From Jejubacter sp036620675 (lineage in GTDB: Bacteria > Pseudomonadota > Gammaproteobacteria > Enterobacterales > Enterobacteriaceae): 64,000 nt of DNA. A program made the position numbers and the translations under genes. Below the pieces are notes generated by a model that was given only the letters and a program-made list of their open reading frames with translations, made no database searches and was not told the origin of the DNA. Shown here one piece after another: positions 48,590-57,524 of the stretch (the first letter of the stretch is position 1; each line of letters starts with the position of its first letter). The stretch is from the NCBI GenBank assembly GCA_036620675.1, contig JAZHEE010000003.1; one strand, given 5' to 3'.

Positions 48590-50322
48590 AATTCAGGCCC
48601 CAGACCGATGTAGAACTGCAAACCATGCTCCTCGTCATCGCCGACCGGCACCGCGAAGTCCAGCTTGATGGGGCCGACCGGCGACTGCCAGCGTACCCCG
48701 ACGCCAGCGCCGGTCTTGAAGTTACTGCGTTTGATGTCGTTTACCGCTTCACCGGCATCGACGAAGACTGCGCCCCACCATTTACCGGTCACATTGTACT
48801 GGTATTCCACTGACCCCGTGGCCAGCTTCGAGGCACCGGTCAGTTTGCCTTCGCTGTCTTTAGGCGAGATCGATTTGTAGTCATAGCCACGAATACTGCG
48901 ATCGCCCCCGGCAAAGAAGCGCAGATCCGGCGGCACCATATTGAAATCATTGGTTTCTATCCATCCCAGGTTGCCGCGAAAGACAAAACGATGGCGATCG
49001 AACAGGGTGCGGATCCAGACGTTTTGCGCCTGCATCACAATAAAGTCGACGTCGGACCCCCACAGGGTGTTGGAGTAGTCCACAGAATAGCGCTGAGAAT
49101 CGCCCCAGGTAGGCATCAGACCGCCGCGCGAGCGGGTACGGCTAATGCTGGCGCCGGGATACAGCAACATGGTGGTGTTGGTGATTTGCCCCTGGGTAAA
49201 GTGGTCGAGACTCCAGCGCAGGTTGAGCGCCTTTTTCCAGCCGCTTTCGTTATCCCAGTTGCGCGATACCGCGAGCGTGGTGGAGTCCGCCTCGGTATCG
49301 TTAAGGTCGGTGCGCTTAAAGCCGCCCTGCACCGTGTAGTACTGCTCCAGCGGACTTTTCAGCAGCGGGATCTTATAGCTGAAATCCAGAATCTGTTCCG
49401 GGGAAGAGATGCTGGCGCTGGTGGTCAAACTGTGGCCCCAGGAGTTAACCCAGGGCTTCTTCCAGGTGGCTTTAACCCGCGGGCCGACGTCCGTGGAATA
49501 GCCAATCCCGGTTTCAATGGTATTGCTGCTGCGCGGTGACATGACGCCATTCAGCGGCAGCACCTTAGTTTTACGTGACTTTTCGAAGTCCGGCGCCACC
49601 ACCACCGAGTTAAACCATCCGGTCGCGGCCAGTCGTCGGTTCAGCTCAGCCAAATCGCTGGAGTTGTAGTAGTCGCCCTCTTTAAAGGGCACCAGCTTAT
49701 CGAGATATTCGGTACGGATCTGCGACCCCTGGAAATTCACCTTACCAAAGCGGTAACGTTCGCCGCTGTCATAATCGAAATCCCAGAAAGCCTGATGCCG
49801 TTCAAGAGAAATGCCAAGCTGGCTCTTTTTAAATTCACTGTCGAAGTAACCACGGCGCAACGCAATGCTGGTAAAGCCTTTTTTAAAGCTTTCATAGTCG
49901 CCGTGATTCAGAACCGTGCCCTCTTTCGGACGCTTTTTCAGGTGATTCAGATAGGCTTCATCGGTACGCGCACCGCCGCGCAGGATCACATTGGTACCGC
50001 CAATGCGTACCGGCTCGCCGGCTTTTACATTAACCAGCAGCACCTGACGACCGCCTTTGGATGGGGGCGGTTTTAGATCGAAGTCGATAGTCGGCTCATA
50101 GTAACCCAGCGCTTTTAGTCCTTCGCGGATCGCGTCATCCACGCGCGCCTGGAAGCGCCGGTCAGGTGTTACCTCATCGCTCTGGATAGTAGATAGCTGC
50201 GCACGGACGTTTTTTTCCAGCTCTCCGCTGAGTCCCTCGACTTTTAGCCTCACGCTGGCCGCATTCGCCAGACCGCTTACCAGCAACAAGCTGGCCAGAC
50301 AAATAATTCGAATTCGTGGCAC
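48586..50322 (-). CDS. tamA: Translocation and assembly module subunit TamA
   Basis: TamA is an Omp85-family outer membrane beta-barrel with three POTRA domains. It has 578 residues (E. coli 577) from a GTG at 50322 preceded by CAGGAGAATAC; a 22-codon upstream frame extension lacks similarity. The signal peptide ends VSGLANA, POTRA domains cover about 22-265, and the 16-strand barrel ends GLQFYIGLGPEL. The Omp85 motif DRSIRGYDYKS is at about 465. It is the first gene of tamA-tamB-ytfP and is divergent from msrA. Confidence 0.96.
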   Translation of the reverse strand: MPRIRIICLASLLLVSGLANAASVRLKVEGLSGELEKNVRAQLSTIQSDEVTPDRRFQARVDDAIREGLKALGYYEPTIDFDLKPPPSKGGRQVLLVNVKAGEPVRIGGTNVILRGGARTDEAYLNHLKKRPKEGTVLNHGDYESFKKGFTSIALRRGYFDSEFKKSQLGISLERHQAFWDFDYDSGERYRFGKVNFQGSQIRTEYLDKLVPFKEGDYYNSSDLAELNRRLAATGWFNSVVVAPDFEKSRKTKVLPLNGVMSPRSSNTIETGIGYSTDVGPRVKATWKKPWVNSWGHSLTTSASISSPEQILDFSYKIPLLKSPLEQYYTVQGGFKRTDLNDTEADSTTLAVSRNWDNESGWKKALNLRWSLDHFTQGQITNTTMLLYPGASISRTRSRGGLMPTWGDSQRYSVDYSNTLWGSDVDFIVMQAQNVWIRTLFDRHRFVFRGNLGWIETNDFNMVPPDLRFFAGGDRSIRGYDYKSISPKDSEGKLTGASKLATGSVEYQYNVTGKWWGAVFVDAGEAVNDIKRSNFKTGAGVGVRWQSPVGPIKLDFAVPVGDDEEHGLQFYIGLGPEL

Positions 50323-50548
50323 GTATTCTCCTGATATCCCTTGTCTCCATTCCCTGAAAAAGCGTCTCGCCACTCCGCGGCGTCGCAAAACCCTAAAACC
50401 AAAGGGTTGAAAAGTTATCGATGTCCCAAATAATTCTTATAGTTTATGGATAACCCGATTGAAGCGTTTATTGTCCGCAAATGAGCGCCGGGTTACAACC
50501 TTGCAACGCCAGTCTGTTAATTTTCTTACTCTCTTCGGGGGCAATACC

Positions 50549-51187
50549 GTGACACTCTTTGATAAAACCCACCTTGTGGCGCCGTCGGAAGCACTGCCAG
50601 GCCGCAGTACGCCAATGCCGGTTCCCACGCTAAATGCCGTCACCGGCCACTCGATGACCAACGTGCCGGAAGGCATGGAAGTGGCGCTGTTTGCCATGGG
50701 CTGCTTCTGGGGCGTGGAGCGCCTGTTCTGGCAGCAGAAAGGCGTCTACAGCACCGCTGCGGGCTATACCGGCGGCTATACCCCCAATCCCACCTACCGC
50801 GAAGTGTGCAGCGGCCAGACCGGCCATGCCGAAGCGGTTCGGGTGGTTTATGACCCCAAAATCATCAGCTATGACCATCTGCTGCAAATCTTCTGGGAAA
50901 ATCACGATCCGGCTCAGGGCATGCGCCAGGGCAACGATAAGGGTACCCAGTATCGTTCCGCCATCTATCCACTGACGCCGGAACAGGAAACCGCGGCCCA
51001 GGCGAGCCTGGAGCGCTATCAGCAAGCGATGGCCCAGGCCGGCGACTCACGCACCGTCACCACCGAAATCGCCCACGCGACGCCATTCTACTACGCCGAA
51101 GAGGAGCACCAGCAGTACCTGCACAAAAATCCTTATGGATACTGCGGCATTGGCGGCATCGGCGTCTGCCTGCCCCCTGCCGGCTGA
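50549..51187 (+). CDS. msrA: Peptide-methionine (S)-S-oxide reductase MsrA
   Basis: Reduces methionine-S-sulfoxide in proteins and free form. It has 212 residues, the E. coli length, from a GTG at 50549 (TLFDKTHLV) preceded by GGGGGCAAT. The catalytic motif AMGCFWGVERLFW has Cys52, and the resolving cysteines lie in the C-terminal YGYCGIGGIGVCLPP. In-frame codons upstream to 50459 have no similarity. The 312-bp interval to ytfL carries a candidate small RNA and an ERIC element. Confidence 0.96.
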   Translation: MTLFDKTHLVAPSEALPGRSTPMPVPTLNAVTGHSMTNVPEGMEVALFAMGCFWGVERLFWQQKGVYSTAAGYTGGYTPNPTYREVCSGQTGHAEAVRVVYDPKIISYDHLLQIFWENHDPAQGMRQGNDKGTQYRSAIYPLTPEQETAAQASLERYQQAMAQAGDSRTVTTEIAHATPFYYAEEEHQQYLHKNPYGYCGIGGIGVCLPPAG

Positions 51188-51228
51188 GCCACTGGCGGCC
51201 TGAGGTGCCCCCCTGCTATAATGCAGGA

Positions 51229-51309
51229 CGTTACCCCGCGATATTAATGGCTTTATTGCTGTGACATCGCGGGGAAGTTAACCGGCCTTGTACCCTTCGG
51301 CCGGTTTTT
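51229..51309 (+). ncRNA. Candidate small RNA between msrA and ytfL
   Basis: An extended -10 promoter TGCTATAAT (TATAAT at 51217-51222) is followed by an approximately 80-nt segment with two hairpins. The first is CCCCGCGAT (51234-51242) with ATCGCGGGG (51266-51274). The second is AACCGGCC-N11-GGCCGGTT followed by TTTT (51280-51309), a canonical intrinsic terminator. There is no open reading frame of note. The second hairpin could instead be only the msrA terminator and the -10 a chance match. Confidence 0.45.
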
Positions 51310-51315
51310 ACGTGT

Positions 51316-51446
51316 TTACCTGTCATACTTCAGGCTGCCGATACGTTGGCTGCGCTTGCCCACCCCAGTCACATAGTACGGCTATGCTCCCGGGGATTCA
51401 CAAGCTTGCCGCTTTCCTGCAACCTGAAGGATTTAGGGTAAAATTC
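51316..51446. repeat. ERIC element (IRU), full length
   Basis: TGTCATACTTCAGGCTGCCG, GTTGGCTGCGCTTGCCCACC, CCAGTCACATAGTACGGCTA and CGGGGATTCACAAGCTTGCC follow one another, matching the enterobacterial repetitive intergenic consensus of about 127 bp in inverse orientation. It ends near CCTGAAGGATTTAGGGT. Its central inverted repeat allows a large hairpin if transcribed into the ytfL leader. Confidence 0.88.
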
Positions 51447-51499
51447 ACACGGATTATCAACTTTCCTTCCGAGGATCTGGCCAGACGGCCGGATAAGAT

Positions 51500-52831
51500 A
51501 TGTTAAACAGTATTTTACTGATACTTTTCCTGATCGCTGTCAGTGCGTTCTTCTCGGTATCCGAGATCTCGCTGGCCGCTTCCCGTAAGATTAAGCTGAA
51601 ACTGCTGGCGGACGAAGGCAACGTTAATGCCCAGCGGGTGCTCGCCATGCAGGAAAACCCGGGTACCTTCTTTACCGTGGTACAGATTGGCCTGAACGCG
51701 GTGGCCATTCTGGGTGGTATTGTCGGCGACGCGGCGTTCTCCCCGGCCTTCCGAGAAGTGCTCGACAAATTCCTGTCCCCCGAACTTTCGGAACAAATCA
51801 GCTTTATCCTCTCGTTCTCGCTGGTCACCGGCATGTTTATTCTGTTCGCCGACCTGACCCCGAAACGCATCGGTATGATCGCGCCGGAAACTATCGCGTT
51901 ACGGATCATCAACCCGATGCGCTTCTGTCTGATAGTCTTTAGCCCGCTGGTGTGGTTTTTTAACGGTCTGGCCAACTCCATCTTTCGCCTGTTTAAGCTG
52001 CCGATGGCGCGCAAAGACGATATCACGCCGGACGATATCTACGCCGTGGTGGAAGCCGGCGCGCTGGCCGGGGTGCTGCGCAAGTCGGAGCATGAGCTGA
52101 TCGAAAACGTCTTTGAGCTGGAGTCACGCACCGTGCCCTCTTCAATGACCTCGCGTGAAAACATCGTTTGGTTCGATCTCCACGAAGATGAACAGAGCCT
52201 GAAGACCAAGATAGCCGAACATCCGCACTCCAAATTCCTGGTGTGTAACGAGGATATCGATCACATCATCGGCTATGTCGACTCCAAAGAGCTGCTGAAC
52301 CGCGTGCTGGGCAACCAGAGTCTGGCGTTGACCAGCGGCGTACAGATTCGCAATACGCTGATCGTACCGGATACCCTGACGCTCTCAGAAGCGCTGGAAA
52401 GCTTCAAAAGCGCGGGCGAAGACTTCGCCATTATCATGAACGAATATGCGCTGGTGATGGGGATTATTACCCTGAACGACGTAATGACCACCCTGATGGG
52501 GGATCTGGTGGGCCAGGGGATGGAAGAGCAGATAGTCGCCCGCGACGAAAACTCCTGGCTGGTGGAAGGGGGTACCCCCATCGACGACGTGATGCGCGTA
52601 CTGGATATCGACGAGTTCCCACACTCCGACAATTACGAAACCATCGGCGGCTTTATGATGTATACGCTGCGCAAGATCCCCAAGCGTACCGATTCCGTAA
52701 AATACGCCGGCTACAAGTTCGAGGTGGTGGATATCGACAACTTCCGCATCGACCAGTTGCTGGTGACGCGCCTGGACAAACGGCCAACGCCGCTATTGCC
52801 CAGACTGCCCGACGAGCAGAGCGCGTCCTGA
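51500..52831 (+). CDS. ytfL: CBS/CorC-domain inner membrane protein YtfL
   Basis: A 443-residue UPF0053 (CNNM/CorC-like) protein (E. coli 447). The N-terminal DUF21 membrane domain, about 1-190, has four hydrophobic segments, including ILLILFLIAVSAFFSVSEISLAASRK. Two CBS domains cover about 210-340 (MTSRENIVWFDLHEDEQSL and SEALESFKSAGEDFAIIMNEYALVMGIITLNDVM). The C-terminal transporter-associated CorC_HlyC domain follows at about 355-435. A role in cation or polyamine efflux is suggested for the family. Confidence 0.93.
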   Translation: MLNSILLILFLIAVSAFFSVSEISLAASRKIKLKLLADEGNVNAQRVLAMQENPGTFFTVVQIGLNAVAILGGIVGDAAFSPAFREVLDKFLSPELSEQISFILSFSLVTGMFILFADLTPKRIGMIAPETIALRIINPMRFCLIVFSPLVWFFNGLANSIFRLFKLPMARKDDITPDDIYAVVEAGALAGVLRKSEHELIENVFELESRTVPSSMTSRENIVWFDLHEDEQSLKTKIAEHPHSKFLVCNEDIDHIIGYVDSKELLNRVLGNQSLALTSGVQIRNTLIVPDTLTLSEALESFKSAGEDFAIIMNEYALVMGIITLNDVMTTLMGDLVGQGMEEQIVARDENSWLVEGGTPIDDVMRVLDIDEFPHSDNYETIGGFMMYTLRKIPKRTDSVKYAGYKFEVVDIDNFRIDQLLVTRLDKRPTPLLPRLPDEQSAS

Positions 52832-52844
52832 CGCCAGAAACATC

Positions 52845-53028
52845 AACGGCCCCAGCGGGGCCGTTAAGACTGTTGATAAACCTGGGCCGAACGCCTTCGG
52901 CCAGAATCATCATAAAAATAAACAAGGAAAATCAATTCATTGATTTTCGGCTGATAACCGCAAAGAGGAAAAACCACGTTTTTTCCTCTTTGTTATAAAC
53001 CTGAACGGCCCCAATCGGGGCCGTTTTT
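52845..53028. terminator. Cluster of four hairpins between ytfL and ytfK
   Basis: In order: AACGGCCCC-AGC-GGGGCCGTT (52845-52865); GAAAATCAA-TTCA-TTGATTTTC (52927-52948); CAAAGAGGAAAAA-CCACG-TTTTTTCCTCTTTG (52961-52992); and AACGGCCCC-AAT-CGGGGCCGTTTTTA (53004-53028). The first and last are nearly identical and terminate ytfL; the last has the U-run. The two AT-rich middle hairpins could serve ytfK on the other strand. The 224-bp interval holds no gene that I can see. Confidence 0.7.
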
Positions 53029-53055
53029 ACTTCACGCCATTCATGTTCCGAACGA

Positions 53056-53262
53056 TTACGCCATATCTGTCTGTAAACGCATAACCTGACGATTGACCTC
53101 GGACATAACGGATAAGTGAAGCTTATCTTTCACTTTCGGGATCAGGATCTTACCCTTATCGAACTCGAAAGCGCCAACGTCCTTGATATACAACCGTCCA
53201 CGGAACAGGATCTTCACGTACTTCGCCACCTGAAGCGGGTTGTAACGTTGGAAAATTTTCAT
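53056..53262 (-). CDS. ytfK: Stringent-response modulator YtfK
   Basis: YtfK tips SpoT toward (p)ppGpp synthesis during phosphate or fatty-acid starvation. The 68-residue protein MKIFQRYNPLQVAKYVKILF... is almost identical to E. coli YtfK, differing near the end (QTDMA for QTEMA). The start at 53262 follows GAGAGAATTGAGA; a 15-codon upstream extension has no similarity. A minus-strand -10 TATAGT lies about 95 bp upstream. It is PhoB-regulated in E. coli, but I did not find a clear Pho box. Confidence 0.95.
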   Translation of the reverse strand: MKIFQRYNPLQVAKYVKILFRGRLYIKDVGAFEFDKGKILIPKVKDKLHLSVMSEVNRQVMRLQTDMA

Positions 53263-53571
53263 TCTCAATTCTCTCCTGCTTTTTGGGTCTACGCCTCGCG
53301 GAGCCAAATCTGGCTAACCGACGTAGTGAGACGCAAATTTTGTTGCCCAAAAACTATAGACCATAAATCACAGGGCACCCAGTCTGCCTGATGTTATTTA
53401 CCGTTTTATTACAATTTTTCAGAGCTTTCTTTTCAGTTCCCCACAGAACTCAGAATAAGGATCCAAATATTTCAGGATATGTGCGCCAGCCCCCAGACTG
53501 GCATTAACCTTGCGTGAAAGGGGTTGAAAGCAGACATATGCTTTAATGAAACGCTGAAAAGAGGAACCGCT

Positions 53572-54129
53572 ATGTCTCTACGTGCCGTACTGCCCCTGCT
53601 TTGCCTGCTGCTGCCGACAACCATTAACGCCCATAACCTGAAAAACGGCCATCGCGTGGCGCCGGTGGGGATAAGCGAGCGGGGGGAACTGATGTTCAAC
53701 CAGGATAAGTTTAGCTATAAAAACTGGAACAGTAGTCAGCTAACGGGAAAAGTGCGAGTGGTGCAACATATTGCCGGACGCGCTTCGGCAAAAGAGATGA
53801 ATGCTTCGCTGATTGAAGCCATCAAACAGGCCAGACTGCCCAAAGACCGCTATCAGACGACCACTATCGTCAACACCGACGACGCCATCCCTGGCACCGG
53901 CATGTTTGTGCGCAACAGCATCGAGAGCAACAAAAAGCAGTATCCCTGGTCACAGTTCGTGGTAGACGACCAGGGCCGGGTGCAGCACGCCTGGAAGCTG
54001 GATTCCGGCGGCTCTGCCATTGTGGTACTGGATAGCGACGGACGGGTGCGCTTCGTCAAAGACGGCGCCCTGACCGCTCAGGAAGTGCAGCAGGTTATCA
54101 CTCTGCTGCATCAACTGGTTAAAAAATAG
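53572..54129 (+). CDS. ytfJ: Periplasmic thioredoxin-fold protein YtfJ
   Basis: A 185-residue exported protein (E. coli 184) with signal peptide MSLRAVLPLLCLLLPTTINA. The mature part has a thioredoxin-like fold: LTGKVRVVQHIAGRASAKEMNASLIEAI, TTIVNTDDAIPGTGMFVR and the C-terminal SGGSAIVVLDSDGRVRFVKDGALTAQEV. There is no CXXC active site, so redox activity is unlikely. GAGGAACCGCT precedes the ATG at 53572. Its 3' end overlaps the convergent cysQ by 11 bp. Confidence 0.93.
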   Translation: MSLRAVLPLLCLLLPTTINAHNLKNGHRVAPVGISERGELMFNQDKFSYKNWNSSQLTGKVRVVQHIAGRASAKEMNASLIEAIKQARLPKDRYQTTTIVNTDDAIPGTGMFVRNSIESNKKQYPWSQFVVDDQGRVQHAWKLDSGGSAIVVLDSDGRVRFVKDGALTAQEVQQVITLLHQLVKK

Positions 54130-54862
54130 AGACCCGAAACCCAGGATTCAGGAAGGATTCGCGCGGCGTGTAGTCCAGGGGACGCCCCTGCCAGTCATTA
54201 ACGTGAGCGCCAGCGGCCACCGCCACCGCGTGGCCCGCAGCGGTATCCCAGATATTAGTCGGTCCAAAACGCGGATAAAGTTGGGCCTTGCCTTCCGCCA
54301 CCAGGCAAAATTTCAGCGACGAGCCAATCGATGTGGTCTGGTGCTCACCCAGTTGCTGAAGGTACTCATTCAGCTCAGGATCGTTACCATGGGAGCGACT
54401 AATCACCACCAGCGGCGGCTTGCCGTCGCGAATATGGATAGGATTATTTACGCCCCCCTCTTCCTTCCAGGCCTTCCCTTGTGCCGCGCTATACATCACC
54501 TTCAGCGCCGGAGCATACACCACCCCCATCACCGCTTTACCGTTTTCGATCAGGGCGATATTCACGGTAAACTCATCGTTACGCTTCAGGAACTCTTTAG
54601 TGCCGTCCAGCGGATCCACCAGCCAGTAACGCTGCCAGCCCCGGCGCTCTTCCCACTGCTGGGGAGCCTCTTCTGAAAGCACCGGAATTTCCGGCGTCAG
54701 CGCCTTCAGTCCTTTGATTATAATTTCGTGCGCAGCGATATCCGCCGCCGTTACCGGTGAATCGTCTGATTTACTGCTGGCCTCCAGCGGCTGCTCACCA
54801 TCGTAGACCCGCATAATGGCATCGCCGGCCTCCCGCGCGAGCTGGCAAATATTCTCTAACAT
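54119..54862 (-). CDS. cysQ: 3'(2'),5'-bisphosphate nucleotidase CysQ
   Basis: Removes the toxic sulfate-assimilation by-product PAP (and PAPS) by converting it to AMP. It has 247 residues (E. coli 246). Inositol-monophosphatase-fold motifs are VLSEEAP at about 60, WLVDPLDGTKEFLKRNDEFTVNIALI at about 79-105 and NIWDTAAGHAVAVAAGA at about 205-221. It is divergent from cpdB; the two enzymes meet in nucleotide scavenging. Confidence 0.96.
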   Translation of the reverse strand: MLENICQLAREAGDAIMRVYDGEQPLEASSKSDDSPVTAADIAAHEIIIKGLKALTPEIPVLSEEAPQQWEERRGWQRYWLVDPLDGTKEFLKRNDEFTVNIALIENGKAVMGVVYAPALKVMYSAAQGKAWKEEGGVNNPIHIRDGKPPLVVISRSHGNDPELNEYLQQLGEHQTTSIGSSLKFCLVAEGKAQLYPRFGPTNIWDTAAGHAVAVAAGAHVNDWQGRPLDYTPRESFLNPGFRVSIF

Positions 54863-55081
54863 CGTTCACCTCGTGTTGTGTTGCTGCGTTAACCGCCGCC
54901 CGGCGATTAACCTGTTGTTTTAACATATGAGTTTTTATATCTCATTATGCCTGGCTGCGCTATCTGTGAAGGAATTCCGGTTTCCCCGCTTTGTTTTCTG
55001 GCAGGATTCACATTTTTAATCGCAATTTACTCTCTCCTGCACAATGTTTTGCGAAACAGCTCGGAAAAAAGGACGTTAATG

Positions 55082-57028
55082 ATGATTAAGTTTAGCGCAA
55101 CGCTTATTGCCACGCTGGTCGCGGTCGGGGCCCATGCCGCTATCCTCGATCTGCGCATCATGGAAACCACGGACCTGCACAGTAATATGCTGGCCTTTGA
55201 TTACTACAAAGATAAACCAAGCGAAAAATTCGGTCTGGTACGTACCGCCAGTCTGATCAAAGCCGCCCGGGCAGAAGCGACGAACAGCGTGCTGGTGGAT
55301 AACGGGGATCTGATTCAGGGCAGTCCGCTCGGCGACTACATGGCGCATAAGGGGCTAAAACAGGGCGAAGTGCATCCGGTCTACCAGGCGATGAATACCC
55401 TGGATTACGCCGTCGGCAATCTGGGAAATCATGAATTTAACTACGGGCTGGACTACCTGCACAAAGCGCTGGCCGGCGCCCGTTTTCCCTACGTCAACGC
55501 CAATATCCGCGACCTGAAAACCGGCAAACCGCTGTTTACCCCTTACCTGATAAAGAAAACCCGGATAAAAGACCGCGACGGGCAGAGCCACACGTTGAAT
55601 ATCGGTTACATCGGTTTCGTACCACCGCAGATTATGGTCTGGGATCGGGCCAATCTGAACGGCCGGGTTACCGTGGACGATATCACCGAAACCGCTCGCC
55701 GCTACGTACCGCAGATGCGTCAACAGGGCGCGGACATTGTGGTGGCGGTGGCCCACTCCGGCCTTTCCAGCGATCCCTGGCAGGCTATGGCCGAAAATTC
55801 AGCGGGCTACCTTAGCCAGGTACCGGGCATCGACGCCATCCTCTTCGGTCATGCCCACGCCGTCTTCCCGGGCAAGGATTTCGCCAGGGTTCCCGGCGCC
55901 GATATCGAAAAAGGGACGCTTAACGGTATTCCCGCGGTCATGCCGGGGATGTGGGGCGATCACCTCGGCATCGTGGATCTGACGCTCAGTAACGACGAAG
56001 GTACCTGGAAGGTGATTCAGGGCCGCGCGCAGGCGCGCCCCATCTACGATAACGGCGCTAAAAAGTCGCTGGCGCCGGTGGATAAAAAGCTACAAAGCAT
56101 TCTGAACGACGCCCATAACGCCACCCGTGACTTTGTCAGCCAGCCCATCGGTCGCTCGTCCGACAATATGTACAGTTATCTGGCGCTGGTGCAGGACGAT
56201 CCCACGGTACAGGTGGTCAATAATGCCCAGCGCGACTACGTTAAACGCTATATTCAGGGCGATCCCAACCTGGAAAATCTGCCGGTGCTTTCCGCCGCCG
56301 CTCCGTTTAAGGTTGGCGGCCGTAAAAACGATCCAGCCAGTTTTGTGGAAGTAGAAAAAGGCGAACTCACCTTCCGTAACGCCGCCGATCTCTATCTTTA
56401 CCCCAATACGCTGGTGGTGGTGAAAGCCAGCGGACAGGAGGTTCAGGAGTGGCTGGAATGCTCTGCCGCCCAGTTTAACCAAATCGACATTCACAGCAGC
56501 AAGCCCCAGCCGCTTTTGAACTGGGAAGGTTTTCGCACCTATAACTTCGATATTATCGATGGCGTGAATTATCAGATAGACGTTACCCAGCCCGCACGTT
56601 ACGACGGCGAATGCCAGTTGATTAACCCGCAGGCCCATCGTATTAAGGCGCTGACCTATAACGGCAAACCCATCGATCCTCAGGCGGCCTTCCTGGTGGC
56701 GACCAACAACTATCGCGCCTGGGGCGGTAAATTCGCCGGTACCGGCGAAAAGCACATCGCTTTTGCTTCACCGGACGAAAATCGCGCGGTGCTGGCTGCC
56801 TGGATTGCCGAACGCACAGGCCGCGACGGCGAGATCCACCCGGCAGCGGACAACAACTGGCGACTGGCCCCCATTCACAGCCAGACGCCGCTGGACATCC
56901 GCTTTGAAACCTCACCAACAGAGAAAGCCACCGCCTTTATTAAAGCCAACGCGCAGTATCCGATGACCCGTGTGGGCAGCGATGATATCGGCTTCGCTAT
57001 CTGGCAACTGAATCTGCAACGGCCATAG
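55082..57028 (+). CDS. cpdB: 2',3'-cyclic-nucleotide 2'-phosphodiesterase / 3'-nucleotidase CpdB
   Basis: A periplasmic metallophosphoesterase that scavenges 2',3'-cyclic nucleotides and 3'-nucleotides. It has 648 residues (E. coli 647) from the second of two tandem ATGs (55079, 55082) after AGGACGTTA. The signal peptide is MIKFSATLIATLVAVGAHA. The metallophosphatase domain shows METTDLHSNM, VDNGDLIQGSPLGDYM, LGNHEFNYGLDYL and FGHAHAVFPG. The 5'-nucleotidase C-terminal domain carries PVLSAAAPFKVGGRKNDP and GFRTYNFDIIDGVNYQIDVT. An upstream in-frame stretch to 54947 is leader. Its 3' end overlaps the convergent ytfH by 32 bp. Confidence 0.96.
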   Translation: MIKFSATLIATLVAVGAHAAILDLRIMETTDLHSNMLAFDYYKDKPSEKFGLVRTASLIKAARAEATNSVLVDNGDLIQGSPLGDYMAHKGLKQGEVHPVYQAMNTLDYAVGNLGNHEFNYGLDYLHKALAGARFPYVNANIRDLKTGKPLFTPYLIKKTRIKDRDGQSHTLNIGYIGFVPPQIMVWDRANLNGRVTVDDITETARRYVPQMRQQGADIVVAVAHSGLSSDPWQAMAENSAGYLSQVPGIDAILFGHAHAVFPGKDFARVPGADIEKGTLNGIPAVMPGMWGDHLGIVDLTLSNDEGTWKVIQGRAQARPIYDNGAKKSLAPVDKKLQSILNDAHNATRDFVSQPIGRSSDNMYSYLALVQDDPTVQVVNNAQRDYVKRYIQGDPNLENLPVLSAAAPFKVGGRKNDPASFVEVEKGELTFRNAADLYLYPNTLVVVKASGQEVQEWLECSAAQFNQIDIHSSKPQPLLNWEGFRTYNFDIIDGVNYQIDVTQPARYDGECQLINPQAHRIKALTYNGKPIDPQAAFLVATNNYRAWGGKFAGTGEKHIAFASPDENRAVLAAWIAERTGRDGEIHPAADNNWRLAPIHSQTPLDIRFETSPTEKATAFIKANAQYPMTRVGSDDIGFAIWQLNLQRP

Positions 57029-57443
57029 CGGGCTTTTCCATCTCGCCGGCGCCGCCATCTGCGGGCCGGCTGGCCTCCTGCACCCGCGGCAGATTATCCT
57101 CAATCCAGTCCGCCAGCGCCGCGACCCTCTCGCTGACCTCCCGACCCAACGGCGTCAGGCTATACTCCACATGAGGTGGCACTACCGGATGAGCACGCCG
57201 TAGTACAAAGCCATCGGCTTCCAGCCACTGCAGGCTCTGAGCCAGCATCTTCTCGCTCACGCCGCCCATTTTACGGCGCAGTTCGCTAAAGCGATGGGTG
57301 CCATCGCGCAGCGCCACCATAATCAGCACGCCCCAGCGGCTGGTGAGGTGCTTCAGGACTTCGCGCGACGGACATTTTTCTGCAAACAGATTCCCGGTTC
57401 GCAGCTTTTCGCTCAGGGAATTTACCGACTCGTTCTGTTTCAT
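56997..57443 (-). CDS. ytfH: HxlR-family transcriptional regulator YtfH
   Basis: A winged-helix HxlR-type regulator of 148 residues, about 20 longer than E. coli YtfH (126). The HxlR core is CPSREVLKHLTSRWGVLIMVALRDGTHRFSELRRKMGGVSEKMLAQSLQWLEADGFV, with a Cys that is redox-sensitive in some relatives. The C-terminal tail, rich in Ala, Pro and Glu, runs over the cpdB 3' end. It is divergent from qorB, which it probably regulates. Confidence 0.93.
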   Translation of the reverse strand: MKQNESVNSLSEKLRTGNLFAEKCPSREVLKHLTSRWGVLIMVALRDGTHRFSELRRKMGGVSEKMLAQSLQWLEADGFVLRRAHPVVPPHVEYSLTPLGREVSERVAALADWIEDNLPRVQEASRPADGGAGEMEKPAMAVADSVAR

Positions 57444-57524
57444 GGTTACCTTCTGGTACGTACTTACTAAAAGTTAGTTATGGTGCTATTGTGCCACAGC
57501 CAACCCGAAATAAGGAGCAGAAAA

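Noticed and set aside
53262..53420. Pho box upstream of ytfK
   Set aside because: TTGTAAT-AAAA-CGGTAAA near 53405 resembles one loosely, but it lies too far from the -10 element.
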